Below are positions 15,984 to 25,965 of a stretch of DNA of 64,000 nucleotides, in pieces (within the stretch, counting starts at the first letter, position 1; each line of letters opens with the position of its first letter). Position numbers and translations under genes: made by a program. Source of the stretch: Lactiplantibacillus paraplantarum (lineage in GTDB: Bacteria; Bacillota; Bacilli; Lactobacillales; Lactobacillaceae); assembly GCF_003641145.1 (NCBI RefSeq), contig NZ_CP032745.1, positions 6,682 to 70,681 on the forward strand, written 5' to 3'. A model generated the notes under the pieces. It was not told where the DNA came from, searched no databases, and was given only the letters and a program-made list of their open reading frames with translations.

Positions 15984-16949
15984 ATGGCGTTAGAACTTGC
16001 GGATTACGTTAGCTATGCTGGGTTGCCCTTTAAACATGAAGGCCGGTATTTACGCTCACAAGAACACGATTCATTAATCATTGATACCCGCAAAAATTAC
16101 TTTATTTGGAACAGCCAAGGGTTAGCTGGTAATTTGAGTCAATTCATTAAGGCCTATTACGGTATTAGCGATCGCGAAATGCACTTTAGACTCAAAGCGT
16201 TTACCAAGACTAATCCCCAGCAGAAAGTCGCAGTGAAAGCTGACTATACCACGAAGTCAGCGGTAGGACCGGTAGCGCCGTTAGATGCGGCTGGCATGGC
16301 TTATCTGACGCAGTATCGGCATCTGGATTCACGCTTAATTACCTTTGCCGCGCGGCAAGGCCTATTAGGCAGTGATGGCTACCATAATGTGATTTTTAAC
16401 TGGTTTGATGCAGCTGGCATCTTGGTGGGCCAAGATGTGCAAGGCACGGTGATCAATCGACAACGTTACCCCAAACATGGCTCGTTAAAGCAGATTAAAG
16501 CCGGTTCCAAGCCTCATTACGGATTTAATGTTCGGTTTAGAGGGCCGTTTAGACACTTGTACGTCTTCGAATCACCAATCGATTTACTGTCGTACTGGCA
16601 AATGTACGCCCGGGAGTTAAGCGGCAGTCAGTTACTGAGTTTGAGTGGGGCCAGTGCCAAGATACAGACCATTAATGATTATCTGCTCACCCAACCGGCG
16701 TTACCGGCCTATTTACATTTGGCACCGGACAATGATGTGGCAGGGCGCGCCTTGATTGAAAAATTCCAACACATGCGGCTAATCACGCCCCACCAAACGT
16801 GTCAAAACTTGGTGGAATGGTCAGGGGCCAAGGATTGGAATGCCCAATTACAACCGGCTAAGGCTGGACCGTATACCAAATTGACCTTTGATATGCAAAC
16901 TTTTGATCAATTTCAATTATTTAAAAAATTAAGGGAGTGTTTATCATGA
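15984..16949 (+). CDS. Toprim (DUF3991-type) primase-like protein
   Basis: A 321-residue protein of the kind carried by conjugative plasmids to prime the transferred strand. The N-terminal part (about 1-75) is a small DNA-binding-like domain with YFIWNSQGLAGN. The C-terminal Toprim domain has the Glu in FESPIDLLSY (about residue 195) and the Asp pair in APDNDVAGRA (about 252). No zinc finger is visible. The last base pairs overlap the next start (ATGA). Whether it primes or only binds DNA cannot be told from sequence. Confidence 0.75.
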   Translation: MALELADYVSYAGLPFKHEGRYLRSQEHDSLIIDTRKNYFIWNSQGLAGNLSQFIKAYYGISDREMHFRLKAFTKTNPQQKVAVKADYTTKSAVGPVAPLDAAGMAYLTQYRHLDSRLITFAARQGLLGSDGYHNVIFNWFDAAGILVGQDVQGTVINRQRYPKHGSLKQIKAGSKPHYGFNVRFRGPFRHLYVFESPIDLLSYWQMYARELSGSQLLSLSGASAKIQTINDYLLTQPALPAYLHLAPDNDVAGRALIEKFQHMRLITPHQTCQNLVEWSGAKDWNAQLQPAKAGPYTKLTFDMQTFDQFQLFKKLRECLS

Positions 16950-17140
16950 GTAGTCGACGTTCACGTATCGTTGATATTAAAGCAGAACAAGCTCGTCTGC
17001 TAAAGGCTCAAGCAGCGTTTAGAGCCCAAGAAGACGCGTTACAAAAGGAAACTGGACGGTTAGTAATTGAAGCCAAAGGTTTTACGAGCACTAAACAAGT
17101 TGAGCAATGGTTATCACAACTGAAAGAACGGGGGTTATAA
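16946..17140 (+). CDS. Small helical hypothetical protein
   Basis: A 64-residue, mostly helical, basic protein. An in-frame GTG lies at 16937, but the ATG at 16946 is better spaced from AGGGAG and overlaps the previous stop. It is rich in Ala, Gln, Glu and Lys and ends in a probable short coiled coil. No family. Confidence 0.5.
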   Translation: MSSRRSRIVDIKAEQARLLKAQAAFRAQEDALQKETGRLVIEAKGFTSTKQVEQWLSQLKERGL

Positions 17141-17142
17141 GC

Positions 17143-17748
17143 ATGTCAATCACAACGATTAAACTAACGGGGATTACCTGGGGAGCAGGCCAAGATCTTT
17201 GCCTGAATGGGCAATTAATTCCTTTAGAGACTCCGGTTGAACTGATTTTTAAAAAACCGGTTGATCAAGCGCTGGTTGATCAGGTTTTACAAGCTTTGCA
17301 AGAAAAACAGGTGTTGACGCTAACTGGTGAGGCACGGGAAAAGATACCAGCAGGGACAAATGAATTAGTTAATAATCAGCCTAAAATGGCACCAGACCAG
17401 AGAACCGAACCGGCTACCAGCACTGATCAAATCGATAAAGATAAGCCAGGAGAACACTTACAGTCAGTTGACGAAACCCAAGACTTTGACCCGGAAAAGG
17501 TTGGAACTGCGGTGGCAGATCACCTGGCTAGCGCCACTAAAGTGGATCAAGCGACTCCTAAGTTAAATGTGCCATCAGCGTTACCAAGTCATGGGCACCC
17601 CCAACCATTTACGGCCACTGATTTTGAACAACAACCGACTAATCAACAAACTGTTAATCAGCCGACAATATTTGGCGCCGATGGTGACAAATTAACCCGT
17701 GAAGAGGTTGATGGCACGCCAGAATCAGATTCACTACCGGGGTTATAG
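17143..17748 (+). CDS. Hypothetical protein with acidic low-complexity tail
   Basis: A 201-residue protein starting 3 bases after the previous stop (the ATG at 17143 is preferred over the in-frame 17107 start inside the upstream gene). The first 70 residues are a compact beta/alpha domain; the rest is Thr/Gln/Pro/Asp-rich and probably disordered. It directly precedes the ClpB-like ATPase and could be its adaptor or substrate; this is a guess from position. Confidence 0.45.
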   Translation: MSITTIKLTGITWGAGQDLCLNGQLIPLETPVELIFKKPVDQALVDQVLQALQEKQVLTLTGEAREKIPAGTNELVNNQPKMAPDQRTEPATSTDQIDKDKPGEHLQSVDETQDFDPEKVGTAVADHLASATKVDQATPKLNVPSALPSHGHPQPFTATDFEQQPTNQQTVNQPTIFGADGDKLTREEVDGTPESDSLPGL

Positions 17749-17750
17749 TC

Positions 17751-19535
17751 ATGAGTTTATTGGCGGAGTATACCCAAGATTTGACCAAGCTGGTCGCAGC
17801 TAATCCTGATCAGTATCAAACGATTGGTCGAGATCGGGAAATTGAACAGTTGATCGAGACGCTGTGCCGGAAAAACAAACGGAATCCGTTAGTGATTGCG
17901 CCACCGGGTGTCGGTAAGACTAATTTAATTGAAGGCTTAGCTAAGCGGATTGTGACGCAAAAAGTGCCTCCTGAACTACAAGCTCAGCCCATTTATGTGT
18001 TGGAACTATCCCAGTTAAAGCAAAGTGATCAAAACTTCATGGGCCTTTTTAAAGCTTTACTGACGGAATTACAAGCCAGTCAGGCGATGGTGTTTATTGA
18101 TGAAATTCATACAATCGTGGGCACTGGTAGTGATGGTGACAATGCCCTAGATGTTAGTAACGTTTTAAAGCCAGCCTTGGCTCGAGGCGAAATCACGTTA
18201 ATTGGTGCGACCACGACGAAAGAATATCACCGTTATTTGGAAAAAGACGGGGCGTTAGCCCGACGGTTTGATGTGATTCAATTAGCTGAACCGAGTGTGT
18301 TAGCAAGTTATCAGATCCTAGGCGGTTTAAAGGCTAGTTACGAAGCTTACCATGACTTAACCATTGACGCGACCGCAACGAAGACGGCAGTGGATTATGC
18401 CGTGCGGTATTTACCTGATCGTTATTTACCGGACAAGGCGTTTGATTTATTAGATGAAAGTTGTGCGTATGCGAAGGCCCATGCCCTGAAAGTCGTCACG
18501 CCAGTGACAGTGGCGAAGGTCATTGAACAGCGCAAGCACATTCCCTTACATCAGATTATGAAGAATCGACAAGCCCAGCTCAATGATGTGCAACGTCGGC
18601 TCAATCAGAATATTAAGGGCCAACCGCAAGCCATTCAAGGGGTCTTAGATGCCCTAACGTTGTATTTTGCGGGGTTCCAAGATCCGACTAAGCCCATTAG
18701 TTCGTTTCTGTTTTTGGGTATGCCAGGGACGGGTAAGACGGAAACGGCTAAACAACTCGCTCAGGCCATGTTTGGGTCGCCCGACGCTTTAATCCGGTTT
18801 GATATGTCGGAATATAACGACCGAGACGCGGTGCACCGCTTATTAGGGACCGCTGACGCTGGGGGAACCTTAACCGAAGCGGTTAAGCACCAACCCTTTG
18901 CCATCGTGTTGTTAGATGAAATTGAGAAGGGCAGTCATGATGTCCAAGACTTATTTTTACAAGTGCTCCAAGATGGCATCTTACATGATAGTGATGATCA
19001 ACCGGTTTCATTTAAGAACACGATCATTATTATGACGACGAACTTGGCCGCTAAAGTGGTTAACGATCAACAACAATTCAATCACTTGCGTCAGGGTGAA
19101 CAACGGCAACTACAGTTTAAAGCCGTGGTGGAAAAAGCGTTGAAGAATGAATTTCGACCGGAATTTGTGAATCGGATTGAGCACAAAATTATTTTTAACA
19201 TGCTTGATGAAAAGATTGGGCTGGCGATTGCGACCAAGTATTTAACGGAATTTAAAGTGACGTTAGCGCAACGGCAATTAAAAGTCGATTTTAGTCCCGA
19301 GGTGGCCCAATACCTAGCGACCGTTGGTTTTGATATGACCAATGGGGCCCGGCCAATTGCGTATATGTTGAATGCCAAAATTAAAGCGGCGCTAGCGCGG
19401 GTGCTATTACAACAAGATGCGACCCAAGTAACTAAATATCACTATTTAGTCCGGGTTGTCGGCCGGTGGCCAGGGGTCTTTCAAGGGCAAAAGGATCGCT
19501 TTGGTGATTTAAAGGTCATTATTGAAGCCCGTTAA
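17751..19535 (+). CDS. ClpB/ClpC-like ATPase with two AAA+ domains
   Basis: A 594-residue ATPase with two AAA+ modules: Walker A GVGKT at residues 53-57 with Walker B VFIDEIHT, and Walker A GTGKT at about 326-330 with VLLDEIEK. Compared with chromosomal ClpB/ClpC (about 800 residues or more) it lacks the N-terminal double repeat domain and the long middle coiled coil, and has no visible tripeptide loop for ClpP binding. It lies between the acidic protein and a pilin-like gene, so it may unfold or assemble a transfer protein. The family is secure; the role is inferred. Confidence 0.85.
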   Translation: MSLLAEYTQDLTKLVAANPDQYQTIGRDREIEQLIETLCRKNKRNPLVIAPPGVGKTNLIEGLAKRIVTQKVPPELQAQPIYVLELSQLKQSDQNFMGLFKALLTELQASQAMVFIDEIHTIVGTGSDGDNALDVSNVLKPALARGEITLIGATTTKEYHRYLEKDGALARRFDVIQLAEPSVLASYQILGGLKASYEAYHDLTIDATATKTAVDYAVRYLPDRYLPDKAFDLLDESCAYAKAHALKVVTPVTVAKVIEQRKHIPLHQIMKNRQAQLNDVQRRLNQNIKGQPQAIQGVLDALTLYFAGFQDPTKPISSFLFLGMPGTGKTETAKQLAQAMFGSPDALIRFDMSEYNDRDAVHRLLGTADAGGTLTEAVKHQPFAIVLLDEIEKGSHDVQDLFLQVLQDGILHDSDDQPVSFKNTIIIMTTNLAAKVVNDQQQFNHLRQGEQRQLQFKAVVEKALKNEFRPEFVNRIEHKIIFNMLDEKIGLAIATKYLTEFKVTLAQRQLKVDFSPEVAQYLATVGFDMTNGARPIAYMLNAKIKAALARVLLQQDATQVTKYHYLVRVVGRWPGVFQGQKDRFGDLKVIIEAR

Positions 19536-19601
19536 AGGGCAGGGTTACGCCGTGACCTGGCGGAGCACGTAAACTCGGGGTTATGGAAAGGAGGAAGACC
19601 G

Positions 19602-19916
19602 ATGTCAACATGGTTAGCTAGTTTCAAATTGGCCGCAGTGACGGGGTATTTAAAAGTATTACCGAGCTTAGATGCGGTTAGCAACACGCAAAGCATTATG
19701 AAAAAGGTGACGAATGCTTTTCAAATTGTCGGGTTTGCCGGCGCTATCGCGATTGGTGCGGGGTGTTTTGCCCTGATGGCCTGGGGCGGTGATCGGCTAC
19801 GTGACAAGATCAAGAGTCACCTAATTTGGATCATTATTTCAGTGATTGGTTTGTTTGCCATTTCAGCGATCGCAACCTTAGCGAAGACGTATTCGCAAGG
19901 TTCCTTCGGCAGTTAG
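19602..19916 (+). CDS. VirB2/TrbC-like small membrane protein
   Basis: A 104-residue protein with two hydrophobic helices (about 42-65 and 75-97) separated by a short basic loop (GDRLRDKIKSHL), the usual shape of VirB2/TrbC-type subunits of Gram-positive transfer systems. It starts after AAAGGAGG and is followed by a hairpin at 19934-19974, which may stabilise or attenuate the mRNA so that this subunit is made in excess. Confidence 0.6.
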   Translation: MSTWLASFKLAAVTGYLKVLPSLDAVSNTQSIMKKVTNAFQIVGFAGAIAIGAGCFALMAWGGDRLRDKIKSHLIWIIISVIGLFAISAIATLAKTYSQGSFGS

Positions 19917-19933
19917 ATGTGAGGATTTTCTAA

Positions 19934-19974
19934 ACGGGGCAGTAGCGGGGGTAACGAAGACGTTACTACCCCGT
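19934..19974 (+). repeat. Intercistronic hairpin after the pilin-like gene
   Basis: ACGGGGCAGTAGCG (19934-19947) pairs with CGTTACTACCCCGT (19961-19974), one mismatch and one G-T pair. No T-run follows, so it is more likely a processing or stabilising hairpin than a full terminator. Confidence 0.55.
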
Positions 19975-20011
19975 TAATACATAACCCGCAAGTTTGAAAG
20001 GAGTTAACAAC

Positions 20012-22132
20012 ATGGCATTATTTAAAAAACGCGCGAAGTTACAAGAGCCATTTGTACTGGAATTTAGTAAGGGGGATAGTCAAAAATTACGGCACGATGC
20101 CGTTGTAGCTGAGTTGATTGAAGAATTGGGCCAACAAGAACGCGTGGCCCGGTCAGGAATTATCCAGCAACTACCATTGATGACGTTGAACGTGGCTTGT
20201 CAGTTGTTCCAATGCCTACGGGAGTACGTGATTGACCAAGGGGACCCCATGAGTTTTGAAACGATTACCGTGTTACAACGGCAAGCAGCTGGTCGGGGGT
20301 TTAAATATGAGCCCTATGTGCGGGTGGGGCAATTTACTTTAGATCGTGACTATCGTGATTTTACCGGGGCCGTGGTCAACAGTATCTTCAATGCACCAGA
20401 GTTTGCGGACATTGATTATGATGATAAGCGGACTTGGGCCAGTGAGTTTATGGCGGCTTATCAAGCCGCCAATCCCGATCAACAAGTTGTGGCCTTAGTA
20501 CCAAGTGAAGCCCAAGCTGAGGCTGATGACTTTCACGTCCGGTATGCAGGGTTAGATGAGATGGTTCAACCAGTTACCACTGAGACCGCCGTGAACACTC
20601 CAACCAGTGACACAGAAAATAAGCCAGCCAGTCAGGTAGCTGAAATAGAAAAGCCAGCAAAAATAAAACCTGCGGTAGCAGCTACATCAGCGAGGGACAC
20701 AACGAGTCAGCCAACCAGTTCGGGTGATCGTACAGGTGAGCGTAAAGCTGGGTCTAATGAACCAACCAGTCAAGCGGAAAGTAGTTCAACGGCTAAACCG
20801 GAAAAAATGCCGGTGATACCTAAGCCGTCTCGGATTGGCCAAATAAAAGTGCCCCAGTTTAAGGTGCAAAATTTGGCGGCAGTGCCCGAGGCCGATCAAC
20901 AATACGTCGCTTATCAAGTTGAACAAAAGAAGCGCCATAGCAATACTTACTTGCGCACACTCGAACAACGGCTCAATGCCGACGCAACACAGGACTTAGT
21001 GAGTTATAGCGAACAACAGCGGCAAGCGATTGCTAAACAGTTGCGGGACTATCAGGCCCAACATGATCCACAGGCCGATTTGCGGGAAACAATTCAATCT
21101 CAAGTAGCCCAAAGTAAAGCCCAAACCGAGGCTAAGGTATTGGCTGACTTGAAGTCTAAATGTGACGTTGACGTGCAACAAATTCAAGCAGACGCCGAAC
21201 GGGCCGTGACGCAACGCCAAGCTGAGTATGAGCAACAAGTGCAAGCGACTAAGCAAGACTTAGATACCAAGGCCGTGCAGGACGCTAACGAGCGCTATGC
21301 TAGTGAACTGAAAGCTCGGCAGACAGCTTTAAAGCAACAATTGGCCAGCTTAAAGCATGAATTAGACCAGCAAACACGAGCGGATTATAACCGCCGTGTG
21401 GGGAAGTTGGTGGCCAATAACCAAAATATTGCCGGGACGGTTTATCAGAATCTGGCCAAAAAGTTGGACGAATACGCCTTAGAAGTGACGAAAGTGCATC
21501 TAAATGCGGTTGAAACCCAAGCCAGTGCTGATCGCGCCAAATTCAACTTAGTTGATGTCCAACAGCTAGAACACAAGTTAGACCGGGTCGTAGCTGAGAA
21601 GCAAAACGTGATGCAAGAAAAGGAAGACCTGCAAAAACTATTACAAACGCAAACCACGGAATTGACGCAGTTGAAGCAACAATCCGGGCAGGTTCAACCG
21701 CCGGCGGCGAGTAGTCAGTTAGAGCAGTTATTAGCCGCGCAATTGGCAACTAAACAACAGCCAGCCCCAGCTAAGTCGGTCGAGCGCGAGCCCCAGCCTA
21801 AGACACTACAGAAAGTGAGCTTAGGGCTGGGAACCGCAGTGGGCTTGGCGGTACTGGGTGGCGGTGGCTTGTGGGCCTATCACGATCATCAACAAGTGAC
21901 CCAAGCCTTAACAACCAATCAACAACAATTGCGGCAAGCCCAATCGAATACAGCGTCATTAAACCGGCAATATTATCAATTGAGTCAACATAATACGGCC
22001 TTAAAAGGACAAGTTTCAGCGGCACAGCAGGATAAAAAAACGGCACAGGCAGAGGCTAGTCAAACTAAGGCGCAATTAACTAAAGCCCAAGCCACCGCCA
22101 AATCAGCGGCTAAAAAAACGAGTGAAAAGTAG
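20012..22132 (+). CDS. Long coiled-coil protein with C-terminal membrane helix (transfer region)
   Basis: A 706-residue protein. The first 180 residues form a compact domain (FVLEFSKGDSQKLRHDAV, then helices), followed by a Thr/Ser/Pro-rich linker (about 180-275), a very long Gln/Ala/Lys coiled coil (about 300-570), and one membrane helix (about 605-625) with a second short Gln/Ala coiled coil after it. The ATG at 20012 follows AAAGGAG; an in-frame start at 19994 is less likely. It precedes the sortase. It could be a cytoplasm-to-wall scaffold of the mating apparatus; no family is recognised with confidence. Confidence 0.55.
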   Translation: MALFKKRAKLQEPFVLEFSKGDSQKLRHDAVVAELIEELGQQERVARSGIIQQLPLMTLNVACQLFQCLREYVIDQGDPMSFETITVLQRQAAGRGFKYEPYVRVGQFTLDRDYRDFTGAVVNSIFNAPEFADIDYDDKRTWASEFMAAYQAANPDQQVVALVPSEAQAEADDFHVRYAGLDEMVQPVTTETAVNTPTSDTENKPASQVAEIEKPAKIKPAVAATSARDTTSQPTSSGDRTGERKAGSNEPTSQAESSSTAKPEKMPVIPKPSRIGQIKVPQFKVQNLAAVPEADQQYVAYQVEQKKRHSNTYLRTLEQRLNADATQDLVSYSEQQRQAIAKQLRDYQAQHDPQADLRETIQSQVAQSKAQTEAKVLADLKSKCDVDVQQIQADAERAVTQRQAEYEQQVQATKQDLDTKAVQDANERYASELKARQTALKQQLASLKHELDQQTRADYNRRVGKLVANNQNIAGTVYQNLAKKLDEYALEVTKVHLNAVETQASADRAKFNLVDVQQLEHKLDRVVAEKQNVMQEKEDLQKLLQTQTTELTQLKQQSGQVQPPAASSQLEQLLAAQLATKQQPAPAKSVEREPQPKTLQKVSLGLGTAVGLAVLGGGGLWAYHDHQQVTQALTTNQQQLRQAQSNTASLNRQYYQLSQHNTALKGQVSAAQQDKKTAQAEASQTKAQLTKAQATAKSAAKKTSEK

Positions 22133-22141
22133 GTGTGAGTG

Positions 22142-22921
22142 ATGAAATGGATTAAGCAACATCAGCTGTGGTCGGCTTTAATTGGCATCGTCAGTCTAAT
22201 CGTACTGATTGGCGGCGGGATATGGGGCTGGGCGCAGTACCAAGCTCATGAAATGACCACTGAGTATGTGCAGACGCAAAAGCGACTGGGACGTAAAAGC
22301 AATCGGCAATTACAAGGGCAGTTAAAGCAAACGGTGAGTGGTCGAACAGGGCGAGTAGCTAAAGCTAGTCAGAGCCAGACGCTACCACAGCGCTATACGG
22401 AAAATAACAACGCCGGTGTCACTAATCAGGATTATCAACAACTATTGAAAACCCAGCGTAAAGCCAAAAAGGTAGGCTTAGAAGGTCAGCAAGTGGCCTA
22501 CGTGAAAGTGCCCTCAATTGGGCTAGCGTTACCGATTTATCAAGGGACGAATCAATATACGTTAAGTTTAGGGGCGACAACTTACTTTGCCCATCAGCAG
22601 ATGGGACAAGGCAATTACGTGTTAGCTGGTCATAATATGACGATGCCGGGGGTGCTATTCTCAAATGTACCCCAAATCAAAATGGGTGCGACAGTGAACT
22701 TGATTAGTGCTACCAAGGTTTATCACTACCGGGTTAACCGGCTGTTGACTGGTAAAAAAGCAGTTACCCCTAACCAGACCTATATTAACGGTAGTCCAGT
22801 CAGCACTAGCGTGTTATATCAACAACCTAAACAAGCCATGGTCACGTTGTTTACTTGTAATGCGACGGGGTCAATGCGGGAGGTGGTGCAAGGCAACTTA
22901 ACCAGCACGAGCGCAGAATAG
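22142..22921 (+). CDS. Sortase
   Basis: A 259-residue transpeptidase with a single N-terminal membrane helix (about 10-32) and an extracytoplasmic sortase domain. The catalytic set is visible: His in VLAGHNMTM (about residue 165), Cys in VTLFTCNAT (about 240) and Arg in SMREVVQG (about 247). The next gene encodes a surface protein with a sortase-like signal, so this enzyme is probably dedicated to it. A GTG at 22139 is one codon upstream of the chosen ATG. Class A or C cannot be decided by eye. Confidence 0.88.
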   Translation: MKWIKQHQLWSALIGIVSLIVLIGGGIWGWAQYQAHEMTTEYVQTQKRLGRKSNRQLQGQLKQTVSGRTGRVAKASQSQTLPQRYTENNNAGVTNQDYQQLLKTQRKAKKVGLEGQQVAYVKVPSIGLALPIYQGTNQYTLSLGATTYFAHQQMGQGNYVLAGHNMTMPGVLFSNVPQIKMGATVNLISATKVYHYRVNRLLTGKKAVTPNQTYINGSPVSTSVLYQQPKQAMVTLFTCNATGSMREVVQGNLTSTSAE

Positions 22922-22949
22922 TTCAATTAAAAAAGAGGAGTGGTGGACG

Positions 22950-25889
22950 ATGAATCCCAAAATAACCGCAGAAGTAAAGCTTTATGGTAAGAAGATGTTA
23001 GTTTTGTCAGCTTTAACCTTGACGATAGCCCCATTAGTCGCAGTTGGTAACCAGCGTGGCATGACAGCACGCGCTGATAGCACTGGGAACGGTAGTCAAA
23101 CTAACGGGTTGAAAGTTAAGGTTGATGATAAAGCCCTTCAAACCGCGGTCACACAAGCCAAAGCGGCCGGCGTTAACGTGACGCAAAAGGCCACTAAAAA
23201 TACGGTCGCAACGAGTGGCCAAGCGACTCAAGCGCAAAAAGATATTGCGACGGATTACAACACCCAAGCGACCGCATTAGCCAAAGTGACTGCGACCCAA
23301 AAGGCCACAATGGATAAGTACAATACTGCAGAGGCTCAATATAAAAAGGATTCGGTGGCGTGGGAAGCTTATATGAAAGATCCGGAATATACCAACAGTA
23401 CGCAGTGGTCTAAACAGACATTACAAGACTTGATTGGTAATAATCCCGCTAATGTGACGTATGTCTCTAACTCGACTAATAAAATGAAGCTGGATTATGG
23501 CAACGTTAGTAAGATGACAGCCGCGCAATTCAAGACTTTCCTAGAAACGTATAAGGGTGGCAGTACCACTAGCAGTGTTGATAATAAAAATGGCACGTGG
23601 GTAGTCTTGAAAGTTGGGTCAACATTCACATATCAATCACCATTCGTTGATGTTTCAACCGGCAAGCCAGTTGATGTTAAATTTACAGTTGATAAATTGG
23701 ATAACCAAAAGACTCCCGCATATGCTTATTTAAGCAAATACGCGATGGGCGCTAATTTAGCAACCCCTAATTTGTATGGGCATTATAAGGTCAATTTTTA
23801 TGATCATGCTTCGGGCAAACTAGTCACTTTAAAGGAAGCCCTAATTGGTATGGGCGACTTAGATGCCAGTCAATATGTTAAATTTGATGGCCAGGCTGTA
23901 AAGACGATTTATGGTGATAAGGTGACCAAGGTTAGCGATGATAGCTATAAGGCTCATGATGATACAGCATATGACGATTCAGAAACCGGGACCCAGGTTT
24001 GGCGGCGATTAGACAATGTAAGTGGTTTTAGTTATACGTGGGGGCAAGCGATTGACCATTGGTCAGCTCCTTATCAATCTGATGATTATTTTGCGGTTGG
24101 CAATATTGATTTTTCTATCAAGCTAAAGCCTAAACCGGTCGCCCCAACCAAGCCTAAAGCAGAAACGGCTAGTTACCAATTAACTGATTTGATGGTCACC
24201 CCAAGTAATCATAAAGATGTCACTGCCGGTGATAATCAGGGGAAGGACACAGCTTCCATTAATGGTAAGACTGTGGATAAGGGCGATACCTTGACTTATC
24301 CGCTAACCAATTCTGATTTGCCAGCTAATCGAACTGATGACATTAAGAGTTATGTGCTGACTGATAAGGTTCAAAAAGAACTCACAGTCAACCAGGCGGA
24401 AACCGTCAAAGCTAATACTAAGAATTGGGACGTGAAGGTTGACGGTCAAACGGTCACTTATACCGCTAAAGCGGACTTGTTAAAGACGATGAACGCCGAC
24501 AAGAGCAAGGCCTATGCGGTACCAGAAGCTAAGTTAGTCACAACCGTCAATGCCGACAATGTGACGGTCAAGAACAATTTCACCACCAAAATCAATGATG
24601 TAACGACAGATTCAAACACACCAAGTAACCCAGTTGAGAAGCTCTCACCATCGTTGGTGGCTAAGCGCGTGGAAGATGCCCAAGGCAAGCTTGCAACAAC
24701 GAGTGACAACGTTAATATCTTGACGGGTAAGGACGTTTACTTTGATATTTTCAATCAGTACGATAACAACTCACATACTGACGATTTAACAGATACCGAT
24801 CAATTGCCGAAAGCTGCGAAAGTTGATACCAGTAAGATCAAGGTGATGATGAGCGATGGGAAGGCCGACGCCTTTAGCATGACGGCTGATAAGCTCACGG
24901 GGCTGAGCTATACGAAAGACATGACCAGCGATGTTACGATTGCTTATAAGGACGGTAAGTTAACCGTGACGCCGAAAGCTGGTAAGGAAGCTGAGTTTAA
25001 AAATCAACAAACGAAAGTGCGGTTTGCGGCGAGTCTACCTAAGGAAAAAGCTGATAGTCAACTAACGAAGAAAGATGGCGACTACGTTTGGCATAATAAA
25101 GTCGCTAAGGGCGATCAAACGTCCAATAACGTTGATTATAATGCTGAAAAAGACCCTGATTTAATCACTAAGAAGGTCGAAACCAAGGACGGCAAGTTAG
25201 CCGATAACGTAGCCAATGCCAATATTATCAACGCCAAAACCGTGCCTTTCAACATTTTCAATCAGTATAACAATTTAGGTGAAACTCAGTATATGACCGA
25301 TACTGATCAACTGCCGAAAGATGCGAAAGTTGATTTGAAAGCGGTGAAAGTCTATCTAGCTGATACCACAACAACCGATACCAATTCATCATCTAAGGCC
25401 GATGACCAGTCCTCAACCGCAATGAGTGCTAGTTCGTCAGCTAAGACTGATGATCAGTCAACATCAAATACTAGCAAGATTGATGCTAAAACAATGACTA
25501 AGGAAAAACTAGCGACATTGACTTACACTAAAGATGTGACCGCTGATTTCACAGTCAAATTTGAGAACGGTCAGCTAACCGTGACGCCAAAAGCTGATAA
25601 AATCGCTGAGTATGCTGGTAAGCAAACTAAAACACGCTTTGTCGCCAGTCTCCCAACTGACAAAGTTGCTAGTGAGTTGACCAAGCAAGGTCAGACCTAT
25701 ACTTGGAATAACCAAGCCTCTAACGGTAAAGATAAGACCAGTACGGTTAAGTATCATACCGATAAGCCAGCAACCCCGGCCAAACCAACGACTCCAGCAG
25801 CTAAGTCAACGGTTACTAAAGTAGTTAAGATGGCCCAGACTGGTTATCACAAAACTTGGTTTGATCGATTGGTGGCTTGGTTCAAATAA
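22950..25889 (+). CDS. Aggregation-substance/antigen I/II-like surface adhesin
   Basis: A 979-residue secreted protein. A signal peptide (about 1-45, ending near ARAD) precedes a helical region (50-130), a large beta domain (about 140-390) that resembles the V-type domain of PrgB/antigen I/II adhesins, and three repeated beta modules (about 400-560, 565-740, 745-940), the last two sharing FDIFNQY/FNIFNQY, DTDQLPK and FAASLPK/FVASLPT. These look like isopeptide-forming antigen I/II C-type domains. The C-terminus has a MAQTG motif followed by only 14 residues without a clear membrane helix. It would mediate mating aggregation. Confidence 0.75.
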   Translation: MNPKITAEVKLYGKKMLVLSALTLTIAPLVAVGNQRGMTARADSTGNGSQTNGLKVKVDDKALQTAVTQAKAAGVNVTQKATKNTVATSGQATQAQKDIATDYNTQATALAKVTATQKATMDKYNTAEAQYKKDSVAWEAYMKDPEYTNSTQWSKQTLQDLIGNNPANVTYVSNSTNKMKLDYGNVSKMTAAQFKTFLETYKGGSTTSSVDNKNGTWVVLKVGSTFTYQSPFVDVSTGKPVDVKFTVDKLDNQKTPAYAYLSKYAMGANLATPNLYGHYKVNFYDHASGKLVTLKEALIGMGDLDASQYVKFDGQAVKTIYGDKVTKVSDDSYKAHDDTAYDDSETGTQVWRRLDNVSGFSYTWGQAIDHWSAPYQSDDYFAVGNIDFSIKLKPKPVAPTKPKAETASYQLTDLMVTPSNHKDVTAGDNQGKDTASINGKTVDKGDTLTYPLTNSDLPANRTDDIKSYVLTDKVQKELTVNQAETVKANTKNWDVKVDGQTVTYTAKADLLKTMNADKSKAYAVPEAKLVTTVNADNVTVKNNFTTKINDVTTDSNTPSNPVEKLSPSLVAKRVEDAQGKLATTSDNVNILTGKDVYFDIFNQYDNNSHTDDLTDTDQLPKAAKVDTSKIKVMMSDGKADAFSMTADKLTGLSYTKDMTSDVTIAYKDGKLTVTPKAGKEAEFKNQQTKVRFAASLPKEKADSQLTKKDGDYVWHNKVAKGDQTSNNVDYNAEKDPDLITKKVETKDGKLADNVANANIINAKTVPFNIFNQYNNLGETQYMTDTDQLPKDAKVDLKAVKVYLADTTTTDTNSSSKADDQSSTAMSASSSAKTDDQSTSNTSKIDAKTMTKEKLATLTYTKDVTADFTVKFENGQLTVTPKADKIAEYAGKQTKTRFVASLPTDKVASELTKQGQTYTWNNQASNGKDKTSTVKYHTDKPATPAKPTTPAAKSTVTKVVKMAQTGYHKTWFDRLVAWFK

Positions 25890-25965
25890 TTGCTAGTCTG
25901 AGGGTTCAACACGTATACTAATGGTATTAAGAAATGACTAATGGCCAATAATGGGAGGAATCAAC

